Translations under genes and position numbers: made by a program | Assembly: GCA_964609495.1 (NCBI GenBank) | Contig: CAZSTA010000040.1 | Span: forward strand, 1-21,995 | Origin: CAZSTA01 sp964609495 [NCBI: uncultured bacterium] | GTDB taxonomy: Bacteria; CAZSTA01 | Reading direction: 5' to 3' | Length of the DNA: 21,995 bases | Notes under the pieces: model-generated | Told to the model about the DNA's origin: nothing | Seen by the model: only the letters and a program-made list of their open reading frames with translations | Databases searched by the model: none | Shown: one piece after another, positions 7,845-14,258 of the stretch | How the letters are laid out: each line of letters starts with the position of its first letter | Numbering within the stretch: position 1 is the stretch's first letter

Positions 7845-8993
7845 ATGACCCATAAAGAGCGAATGTTAATCGCCTATCGAGGAGAGCAACCAGATCGTGT
7901 TCCTATCGCGCCGGAGCTCTGGTTTTTAGTGCCGGCGAAGATAATGAAGGTGCCATTCTACGAGGTAGGAGGGCCTATAAGTAGCATTCCCCTATGGAGG
8001 GCTCAATTGGAAGCGGCTAAATACTTTGATGTAGTAGGGTGGATCGTTCCTAACCTAGGGTCGGCTTATCCAGATAGATATGAGAGGAAGTGTTCGAAGA
8101 GGGATGACGGAAGGATAGAGGTAACCGTTATCTGGCACGCCGACGAAGGGGATTTTCGAGAAGTTATAGATTGCTTTCCTGATGATGCCTCTTGGGATCG
8201 GGAGCGTCCGGCGAAGAAGATCGAGGATTTCGAGAAGCTCAAGCCTCTGCTTATGGAGGATCCATGGGGAATGGATGTATCCGAGGTGGAAGAGGCGGTC
8301 AAGGAGACTGGTGGTCAAGGGGTGGTGGAGATAGGAGTTGGCCTACAGTTCTTCGACTTCATCGCGGTTAATAGGGAGGGAGGTCCTACTCAAGCTATCT
8401 ATGATTTCTATGATTACCCCGATTATCTGAGAAAATTGCACGATGAATACGTGGAATATGTTCGGGAGATGACGAGAATGGTCATCGCCAGAACCAGGGC
8501 AGATGTGGTATTTATCGCTAATGCCTATTCCAGTCTTGGAGTCATAAGCCCGAAGATGTTCAAGGAGTGGAATATTCCGGGGATAAAAGCGGTGGTCGAG
8601 GAAGCTCACCAGAAGGGGAAGCTGGTCCACATCCATCAACATGGATATTGTTTAGGGCTGATGGATTATCTAGTTGAGGCTGAAGTCGATGCGGTCTGTC
8701 CTCTGGAGAGACCTCCGGGCGGAGATGTAGTTGATCTGGGTGAAGTGAAGCGCAGGTGGGGAGATAAGATCGCCCTCAAGGGAAATGTTCATACGATAGA
8801 TGTATTGCTCAATGGCACTCCAGAGGATGTCGAAAGGCAAGTTAAAGAGTGTATCGCTAGCGCTGGAGAAGGAGGAGGTTTCATTCTTGGGACTGGCGAT
8901 CAGGTCGCTCGTGATACCAGCTTCGAGAATATATGGGCGTATGTGGAAGCGGGGAATAAGTATGGTAAATATCCTTTGATTGATCTTCAGTAG
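7845..8993 (+). CDS. URO-D superfamily protein, paralogue A
   Basis: A 382-aa TIM-barrel protein of the uroporphyrinogen decarboxylase / MtaA methyltransferase superfamily. Its family features are an N-terminal ER...AYRGEQPDRVPI, the central DFI and PDYLRKLHDEYVEYV region, an HIHQHGYC strand end (262-269), ALKGNVHT (310-317), LNGTPEDVERQVKEC, and GGFILGTGDQV (344-354). It is unlikely to be the heme enzyme, since it sits in a sugar operon and lacks the HemE N-terminal arginine motif. Cobalamin or thiol methyltransferases of this fold use an H-x-C...C zinc site; here H264-Q-H266 replaces H-x-C and no Cys appears in GTGDQV, although C269 and C285 are near. Function is therefore unknown. GAGGGGGAAG (7826-7835) gives a good ribosome site. 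It begins 40 bases after the permease, so it is probably in the same operon. Confidence 0.85.
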   Translation: MTHKERMLIAYRGEQPDRVPIAPELWFLVPAKIMKVPFYEVGGPISSIPLWRAQLEAAKYFDVVGWIVPNLGSAYPDRYERKCSKRDDGRIEVTVIWHADEGDFREVIDCFPDDASWDRERPAKKIEDFEKLKPLLMEDPWGMDVSEVEEAVKETGGQGVVEIGVGLQFFDFIAVNREGGPTQAIYDFYDYPDYLRKLHDEYVEYVREMTRMVIARTRADVVFIANAYSSLGVISPKMFKEWNIPGIKAVVEEAHQKGKLVHIHQHGYCLGLMDYLVEAEVDAVCPLERPPGGDVVDLGEVKRRWGDKIALKGNVHTIDVLLNGTPEDVERQVKECIASAGEGGGFILGTGDQVARDTSFENIWAYVEAGNKYGKYPLIDLQ

Positions 8994-9001
8994 GAGAAGT
9001 T

Positions 9002-9976
9002 ATGATGATTCCTAGAGATAGATTCTTAGCAGCCCTTGATCTAGAGAGACCCGAGGAAGTTCCTTATTACGAATCGGAGATCGAGAAAGTTATAGCGGAG
9101 AAGTTATTTGGGGAAAAGAATCCAGATCAGAGAAGGCTCTCAATCCTATTTCATCGAGATCATGTTCCTTCCTTCTGTTTCGCCCCAAGTTTTTTTGTGT
9201 CGGAGAAGACCAGTCAGAGTGGGGAGAGGAAGTTCTTCTCACGCGGTCTCATTAAATCTCGGGAGGATTTGGAGGGAAGAGAACTAATCTCGCCCAATGA
9301 TGAGAGTATATATGCTGAGGTCAGGAAGGAGGTAGCGCGAAAGGGTGATTTGGCGGTCAACGCTCTAATTGGAGTGGGATTGGATGAAGCAGTATTAAGC
9401 ATGGGATTGGAGAACTTCTGCTATGCGATGTATGATGATCCTGATCTAGTTTGCGCGCTTATAGATAGATTTGTGGATTGGTGTTGTATAGTAGTCGATA
9501 ACTTGATGGAGATCGGAGTAGATTTTATGTGGGCTGGAACCGATATCGCCTATAAATCCGGTCCTATGTTCGATCCCGAAATATTTCGCACCCTCTTCCT
9601 GCCGAGAATAAGGAGGGTGACGGATAGGATCACAGTCCCCTGGATATTTCACAGCGATGGGAATATCATCCCTTATATGAATGATCTCCTCACCTTGGGA
9701 ATGAATGCTATCCATCCTATAGAACCCGATGCTATGGATATAGTGGAATTTAAGGAGGCTTATGGGAATAGAGTTTGTGTTGTTGGTAATATCAGCGTTG
9801 ATCTTCTTTCCCAAGGCACTCCTGAGCAAGTTCGAGAAGAGGTTCGGTGGAGGATGAAGAAGCTGGGCTCTCAAGGCGGATATATAATCTCCAGTGGAAA
9901 TAGTATCCCTGGTTATGTGGATCCTCATAATTACTGGGCTATGGTGGAGGCTATAGAGGAGTATAGAAAGATCTGA
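9002..9976 (+). CDS. URO-D superfamily protein, paralogue B
   Basis: A second, clearly divergent URO-D-fold protein, 324 aa. It shows PRDRFLAALDLERPEEVPYY at the N-terminus, GVDFMWAGTDIAYKSGPMFDP (about 172-192), IFHSDGN (215-221), VGNISVDLLSQGTPEQVREEVR (261-282) and GGYIISSGNSIPGYV (292-306). HSDG replaces the zinc H-x-C motif and SSGNSIP lacks the third zinc cysteine, so a corrinoid-type methyl transfer to a thiol is doubtful. It starts 8 bases after paralogue A; AGGAG (8992-8996) overlaps the upstream stop codon, so translation is probably coupled. ATG 9002 or ATG 9005 could be the start. Members of this type recur next to sugar transporters and oxidoreductases in metagenomic genomes, from general recollection; their reaction is not established. 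Confidence 0.85.
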   Translation: MMIPRDRFLAALDLERPEEVPYYESEIEKVIAEKLFGEKNPDQRRLSILFHRDHVPSFCFAPSFFVSEKTSQSGERKFFSRGLIKSREDLEGRELISPNDESIYAEVRKEVARKGDLAVNALIGVGLDEAVLSMGLENFCYAMYDDPDLVCALIDRFVDWCCIVVDNLMEIGVDFMWAGTDIAYKSGPMFDPEIFRTLFLPRIRRVTDRITVPWIFHSDGNIIPYMNDLLTLGMNAIHPIEPDAMDIVEFKEAYGNRVCVVGNISVDLLSQGTPEQVREEVRWRMKKLGSQGGYIISSGNSIPGYVDPHNYWAMVEAIEEYRKI

Positions 9977-10004
9977 TATGATGTTATCAAGGGGTGGATT
10001 AAAG

Positions 10005-10256
10005 ATGACTGAAAGAATTTCAATTAACCCGAAGGTATGTCACGGTAAACCTTGTATAAAAGGAACGCGTATAATGGTATATCAAATTTTGGATCTACTC
10101 GAGGCAGGTCTATCATGCGAAGAGATAATCAAAGATTATTTTCCAAAGATAACCGTTGATGATATTCTAGCTTGTATTCGTTTTGCTAATGAGTTAGTGA
10201 AAGGTGAAGAGATACACTTCTATGAGCAGGAAGAAAAAGAAAAGATGTTGAGATGA
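10005..10256 (+). CDS. DUF433 (VapB-like) antitoxin
   Basis: An 83-aa protein with the full DUF433 signature: INPKVCHGKPCIKGTRIMVYQILDLL, then EAGLSCEEIIKDYF and ITVDDILACIRFA, a winged or ribbon-helix DNA-binding fold. The ATG at 10005 is preferred: AAGGGGTGG (9989-9997) lies 7 bases upstream, while ATG 9978 adds nine unlikely residues. DUF433 proteins are usually the antitoxin partners of DUF5615 PIN-like toxins encoded directly downstream with overlap. Here the stop TGA overlaps the ATG of a short ORF (10253) that looks like a deleted toxin. It sits 28 bases after URO-D paralogue B and could be carried in the same transcript. Confidence 0.85.
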   Translation: MTERISINPKVCHGKPCIKGTRIMVYQILDLLEAGLSCEEIIKDYFPKITVDDILACIRFANELVKGEEIHFYEQEEKEKMLR

Positions 10257-10339
10257 AATTTCTTAGCGAACATAAAGATAAATCGCTTGCCAATACTCTA
10301 ATTATAATTGATAAAAATAAGTATCGAAAGCGGAGATAA
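10253..10339 (+). pseudogene. Probable DUF5615 toxin remnant, internally deleted
   Basis: A 28-codon ORF overlapping the antitoxin stop by ATGA. It starts MKFLSEH, matching the MKFLaDEn opening of DUF5615 PIN-like toxins, and ends in ANTLIIIDKNKYRKRR, which resembles the family's C-terminal strand followed by a basic tail. Intact members are about 100-120 aa, so roughly 80-90 central codons, including most acidic active-site residues, would be missing. This reads as an in-frame internal deletion joining both ends. The alternative is a chance ORF, as it is very short; the position, the overlap and both ends agreeing make the remnant more likely. Confidence 0.55.
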
Positions 10340-10405
10340 CTCATCCGTCTAAAAGCTCTCTTAATCTGTGTTTGATTCCAATATAGATCGGGAAGGAGTT
10401 CGGCT

Positions 10406-11419
10406 ATGAAATCATTTTTCGTAAAGGCGGCTTATATGTTTGAGGAAAGAGATGTGCCACTAACACCTCCTAGGAACGATGAAGTTGTGGTCAAGATGAG
10501 GGCTTGTGGGGTATGTGGCTTTGATATCCTCATCGCCTCAGTTCTTGCTGAGAACCCTATGGGAATTGGACATGAGAATTCAGGGGTAGTGGAGCAGGTC
10601 GGAGAGAATGTAACAAATGTCAAGGTGGGCGATAGGGTGGCTCTGGAGAACTCCACCTACTGTGGTGTTTGTGATATGTGTAAAAATGGACGAGTGATCC
10701 AGTGTATCAATCTCTCCCACTTTCTAACCGCCTCTGGCTTCGCTGAGTATATAAAGCTAGGAGAGAGATCAATTCATAAGATAGGGGATATAAGCTTCGA
10801 GGGAGGGGCTTTGGTTGAACCATTAACAGTTGCTCTAGATATGGCGGAGTCCGCTGATATCCCTATTAACTCGGATGTAGCAGTATTTGGGCCAGGACCA
10901 ATCGGATTGATGATAGCGAGATTAGCTATGTTCAAAGGGGCAAGACGGGTGTTTCTCACTGGTAATTCTCATTCCAAGAAGAGATTCGAAGTCGCTGAGC
11001 AACTAGGGATCAAGGATATAATCTATGCGGATAAGGAGGATATTCCCAAATACTTTGAGAAGGTGATCCCTAAAGGAGTGGATCGAGTTCTTGTTACCGC
11101 TCCACCTAGAACGATACTTGACGCTATCAAGATCACTAAATTTGGCGGAATAATAACTTATGATGGGATTAAATACGGAGAGGAACGGATGGTCACCTTC
11201 GATGCTAATGAGTTTCACTTCAAACGTTTACAATTGAGGGGTTGCCATTCGATACCAAATCTTATGTATCCAGTAGCTATCGATCTCATTCGGAGGAGAG
11301 TTATCGATCCCGCTCTGTTCGTTACTCATCGCTTCCCACTTGATAAGACCCCCGAGGCTATTAAATTCGCCGCGGAAAAGAGGAGCGAGATCGTGAAGGT
11401 TATGGTAGTGAATAAGTGA
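10406..11419 (+). CDS. Zinc-dependent medium-chain alcohol/polyol dehydrogenase
   Basis: A medium-chain dehydrogenase/reductase (sorbitol, threonine or galactitol dehydrogenase-like), 337 aa. Catalytic zinc ligands are expected at C37 (CGVCGFD) and H56-E57 (GHENSG). The structural zinc loop is complete, with C86, C89, C92 and C100 in the CGVCDMC...C pattern. The nucleotide-binding Rossmann motif is FGPGPIG (161-167). It would oxidise a secondary alcohol of a sugar or polyol with NAD(P)+ in the cytoplasm. ATG 10406 follows GGAAGGAG (10391-10398). It lies 66 bases beyond the toxin remnant and 83 bases before the Gfo/Idh/MocA gene; no own promoter was recognised. The substrate cannot be told from the sequence. 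Confidence 0.92.
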   Translation: MKSFFVKAAYMFEERDVPLTPPRNDEVVVKMRACGVCGFDILIASVLAENPMGIGHENSGVVEQVGENVTNVKVGDRVALENSTYCGVCDMCKNGRVIQCINLSHFLTASGFAEYIKLGERSIHKIGDISFEGGALVEPLTVALDMAESADIPINSDVAVFGPGPIGLMIARLAMFKGARRVFLTGNSHSKKRFEVAEQLGIKDIIYADKEDIPKYFEKVIPKGVDRVLVTAPPRTILDAIKITKFGGIITYDGIKYGEERMVTFDANEFHFKRLQLRGCHSIPNLMYPVAIDLIRRRVIDPALFVTHRFPLDKTPEAIKFAAEKRSEIVKVMVVNK

Positions 11420-11502
11420 TCTCTGAGGATGGGCTGAAAAAGATATAGTTCTTTATGATAAAACTAATGGCTGTTGCTAATAAAAGTTAGGAGGTTTAAG
11501 GT

Positions 11503-12552
11503 ATGGCTCTTAAAGTAGGAGTGATAGGATGCGGGAATATCTCGAAATTTCATCTGGAAGGATACAAAGCTGCGGGTGCTGATATAGTCTGCGTATCCGA
11601 TCTAAATGAGGATCTTGCTAAAAGTAAAGCTAGGATTTATAACTGTGATTATACCACGGATTATAAGGAGTTGCTAGCCAGAGATGAGATTCGCTCTGTT
11701 TCCGTTTGTCTCCCTAATTATCTACACTATCAAGTCTCAGTTGATGTGCTGGAGGCGGGAAAAATTGTCCTCTGTGAGAAGCCTATGACAACCAAGGTCG
11801 AGGATTCCGAAAAACTGGTGGCTAAGGTAAAGGAGACGGGTGGTAAATTCCAGATCGGTTATATGAAGAGGTTTCACCCAGCATTTAAGCTATTCAAGGA
11901 ACTAGCTCCTGAGATCGGGAAGATCGAGAGTGGTATGGTTAGAGTTTACCATCCACTTCCGAAGGAGGCTTGGGAGAGACAGGGAAGGATCCCTACCTGG
12001 TTTGTTCAGAAGGAGAAATCAGGAGGAGGCCCTCTCGTCCATTCAGGAAGCCATATGCTCGATATAATGCGCTGGGTAGCAGGAGATCCGATCCGCGTTG
12101 ATGCTAGGATTAAGTTCAAGCCGGGTTTCGATATAGATTATCTAACAAACGCTATTTTGGATCTGGAGAGTGGAGCTACCCTATTCCTCGAAGTCGGTTG
12201 GTTGTCGCTCCTAGGGGTGGGCTTCAGACAGGATGGTTGGGACGAATTTATCGAGCTACGAGGAGATAAGGGTAGGATAGTGATTTATTCTACCTGGTGG
12301 GACGATCCAGAGCATCAAATTCCAGTGGTGGAACTCTATCGAGAGGCTGATAAATCCACCCAACGATTTGCTCCCGGAAAGTTTAACTACTTCACGGAGG
12401 AGATAAAATCCTTCGTCAAAACGGCGGAGGAAGATGGAGTTCATAAGCCAGATGTTGTAGATGGCTATAAGGTAGAGGCGATTATAGATGCCCTGTATAA
12501 ATCCGCTGAGAAGATGGCTCCAGAGGAAGTAGTGTATAAGTATAAGTATTAG
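11503..12552 (+). CDS. Gfo/Idh/MocA-family oxidoreductase
   Basis: NAD(P)-dependent sugar or inositol dehydrogenase-like enzyme, 349 aa. The N-terminal Rossmann motif is GVIGCGNISKFH (6-17), with D33 at the end of the second strand favouring NAD+. The CEKPM motif (91-95) carries the family lysine K93. GYMKRFHPAF begins the substrate domain, and the active-site block SGGGPLVHSGSHMLD (173-187) keeps H184 and D187, with H180 where many members have Asp. AGGAGG (11489-11494) precedes ATG 11503. It follows the zinc dehydrogenase and is closed by a strong hairpin. Probable role: redox conversion of a cyclic sugar or inositol in the pathway fed by the transporter. Substrate unknown. Confidence 0.92.
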   Translation: MALKVGVIGCGNISKFHLEGYKAAGADIVCVSDLNEDLAKSKARIYNCDYTTDYKELLARDEIRSVSVCLPNYLHYQVSVDVLEAGKIVLCEKPMTTKVEDSEKLVAKVKETGGKFQIGYMKRFHPAFKLFKELAPEIGKIESGMVRVYHPLPKEAWERQGRIPTWFVQKEKSGGGPLVHSGSHMLDIMRWVAGDPIRVDARIKFKPGFDIDYLTNAILDLESGATLFLEVGWLSLLGVGFRQDGWDEFIELRGDKGRIVIYSTWWDDPEHQIPVVELYREADKSTQRFAPGKFNYFTEEIKSFVKTAEEDGVHKPDVVDGYKVEAIIDALYKSAEKMAPEEVVYKYKY

Positions 12553-12582
12553 ATGCTTCACCTCTGAGGATTCGATCATTTG

Positions 12583-12622
12583 TGGCGTTGGGTTCGATGA
12601 CCCAACGCCATTCTCAATTTCT
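12583..12622 (+). terminator. Terminator-like hairpin after the Gfo/Idh/MocA gene
   Basis: A perfect 11-bp stem, TGGCGTTGGGT (12583-12593) with ACCCAACGCCA (12600-12610), loop TCGATG, followed by an interrupted T-rich stretch (TTCTCAATTTCTT). It sits between convergent genes. The minus-strand side lacks a T-run, so it mainly serves the plus-strand operon. Confidence 0.75.
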
Positions 12623-12636
12623 TACTTTCTTTTTCA

Positions 12637-13857
12637 TTAAACTTCTATCCTAAGTGCTTCCTGTCTCTCCTTTAGTCTGATTTTCGTTTCTATCCTAAAG
12701 CTCGTTAGCAATCCCATCAGAGCTAAGATCGCTCCTCCTATGAATACCACTTGATAACCGAATTTATCCCAAGCCCATCCTCCGATTATAAGAGCTAGGA
12801 AGGAGGCGGCATGATCGATGGTAGTGCGCATAGAGAGGTTAGAAGTGATATCCTCTCTAGGAGCGATCTTTGCTATATAGGTGGTCATCGCTACCCCGAA
12901 GCCCCCGAGAAGCCCATTGATGATATATAGGATGTAGATTAGAGGAGTGGAGGGTTTAAGACTATATCCTAAAAATATGATAATCAATCCAGTATACTGT
13001 AACATAAAAGCTTTCTTCTCTCCGATCACATCTATTATTCTTCCGATCGAGACGCGAGAGAAGATAGCTATGATGCTGGTAGCTCCGAAGATAACTGCAA
13101 GAGTCTGAGCACTTACTCCCAGAATCTTAACCATAAGAAAGATCGCGAAGGTCGCTTGTATATGCTTGTAATATCCGGAGAAGAAGGAGAGAACATAGAA
13201 TAGAGAATAGCGTCTCTTGAGGGAGAAGATAGCTTTCAAGCGATCTTTGAAGGGTATATCTAATAATATCTTACTCCTCCTTGATCCGACCTCTCTAGGG
13301 AGAGCAAGGAGGATCATTCCCCCTAAGAGATTAACTATAGCTCCTACTAAGAATATATTCCTTAAACCTATGGAATTAACTGTTAGATAGATTAAGGCGG
13401 AGGCTAAGAGGCCTCCTAGTGCCCCTATGCTTCCTATCAGACCGAGCATCTGAGCTTGTTTTCCCTCTTGAGATAGAGAGAGTATGATGGAGCTTTGGAT
13501 AGGCATCATAAAGTGAAACCCAAGACTTTCTATAAATACTGCTATCAATAACACCGAGAGATTATGAGCATAGAAGTAGAGGACGAGACCAATTGCAGAG
13601 GTAAATAAGCATAAAGAGGCGGCGGTTGGTTCTAGGAAGATAATAAGAACAACGGATAGGAAGACAGTCAATAACCCAGGGGTTTCCCTCACTGCCTCCA
13701 ATAATCCCATCTGGGTTGCCTCAACATTTAGCTCCTGGACATAAAATTTCTGAGCGATCGTCGTCCTAAGTCCGAAAGCCATCTGCCCCAGAAAGAAGCC
13801 TACCAGAGCTATCGCTAGAGCTTTTCTCACATCAAAGCCTTTAGTTGATCCTGTCAA
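12637..13857 (-). CDS. MFS transporter
   Basis: A 406-aa inner-membrane protein with about twelve hydrophobic helices in two halves, joined by a basic cytoplasmic loop (VGSRRSKILLDIPFKDRLKAIFSLKRR, mid-protein). Helix breaks such as GSIGALGGLLAS and GRIIDVIGEKKAF, a variant of the MFS 'GRLSDRFGRR' loop, place it in the Major Facilitator Superfamily. The start is TTG at 13857, with AAAGGAAA about 7 bases upstream; no ATG occurs before the first helix. It is expressed from its own promoter, divergent from the isomerase-like gene, and might move a sugar or an intermediate of the locus. Substrate and direction are unknown. Confidence 0.88.
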   Translation of the reverse strand: MTGSTKGFDVRKALAIALVGFFLGQMAFGLRTTIAQKFYVQELNVEATQMGLLEAVRETPGLLTVFLSVVLIIFLEPTAASLCLFTSAIGLVLYFYAHNLSVLLIAVFIESLGFHFMMPIQSSIILSLSQEGKQAQMLGLIGSIGALGGLLASALIYLTVNSIGLRNIFLVGAIVNLLGGMILLALPREVGSRRSKILLDIPFKDRLKAIFSLKRRYSLFYVLSFFSGYYKHIQATFAIFLMVKILGVSAQTLAVIFGATSIIAIFSRVSIGRIIDVIGEKKAFMLQYTGLIIIFLGYSLKPSTPLIYILYIINGLLGGFGVAMTTYIAKIAPREDITSNLSMRTTIDHAASFLALIIGGWAWDKFGYQVVFIGGAILALMGLLTSFRIETKIRLKERQEALRIEV

Positions 13858-13983
13858 TTTTAAGTTTCCTTTCTTTATATAGAAAAATCAGATGACGTTT
13901 TCCAGAAGGTCTTTAGAGTCCTGCTTAAAAAGTTTGGCTCTCTCTTTCAATCTCAAATTTTTGTGGAAGTATAAACAAGTTTT

Positions 13984-14012
13984 ATTATACCACATAAAGT
14001 TCAGTTTTACAA
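13984..14012 (-). promoter_or_regulatory. Promoter of the MFS gene
   Basis: Read on the minus strand: -35 TTGTAA (14012-14007), 17-base spacer, -10 TATAAT (13989-13984) with TGG in front, an extended -10. It lies about 127 bases upstream of the TTG start. Confidence 0.65.
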
Positions 14013-14064
14013 TGTGATTATAGAATAATGTAAGCATGTAAAACTCCGTGCTAGGAAACTGTTC

Positions 14065-14093
14065 TTGACAATTATTTAAAAATCTGATAAAAT
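14065..14093 (+). promoter_or_regulatory. Promoter of the isomerase-like gene
   Basis: A perfect -35 box TTGACA (14065-14070), a 17-base spacer and -10 TAAAAT (14088-14093). Transcription would begin near 14100, giving a leader of about 160 bases. A perfect inverted repeat TTCAGA-N6-TCTGAA (14103-14120) covers the expected start, where a repressor could bind. Confidence 0.75.
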
Positions 14094-14102
14094 TAAGTAG
14101 TT

Positions 14103-14224
14103 TTCAGATTGTATTCTGAACTGCAACACCTTGAATCTAAAACTCTTGAAAGAAAGGAGATGAGAACATAAAGTTTAACCACGGGTGTCGGTTGCACTTC
14201 AGATACAATTTGTCTGGTTTTTTT
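14103..14224 (+). promoter_or_regulatory. Structured leader with competing hairpins (possible attenuator or riboswitch)
   Basis: Two long-range arms pair: ATTGTAT (14108-14114) with ATACAAT (14203-14209), CTGAA (14116-14120) with TTCAG (14198-14202), and GCAAC (14123-14127) with GTTGC (14191-14195). That gives 17 pairs with one bulge and one 2x2 loop. A terminator-like alternative uses CAGATA (14200-14205) with TGTCTG (14211-14216), then a seven-T run (14218-14224). Both use bases 14200-14205, so they exclude each other. The short stem includes one wobble, so termination may be weak. No known riboswitch consensus was recognised. Confidence 0.5.
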
Positions 14225-14258
14225 GACAACCGAGTAGGGAACAAGAAAGGAGCCAAAA

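Larger units (their letters stand above)
13858..14258. other. Divergent control region between MFS and isomerase-like genes
   Basis: This 401-base gap holds one promoter per strand (13984-14012 minus, 14065-14093 plus), with about 50 bases between the two -35 boxes. There is a 120-base 5' leader for the MFS gene and a 160-base structured leader for the isomerase-like gene. The stretch between the promoters has a small imperfect palindrome around GTAAGCATGTAAA (14030-14042). Confidence 0.65.

Noticed and set aside
7845-8993. True uroporphyrinogen decarboxylase (hemE)
   Set aside because: No other heme gene is present, the HemE N-terminal arginine motif is missing, and the context is sugar transport.
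14223-14228. Second TTGACA as a promoter -35 box
   Set aside because: The start codon is at 14259, leaving no room for a -10 box and a transcription start; it is part of the T-rich tail.
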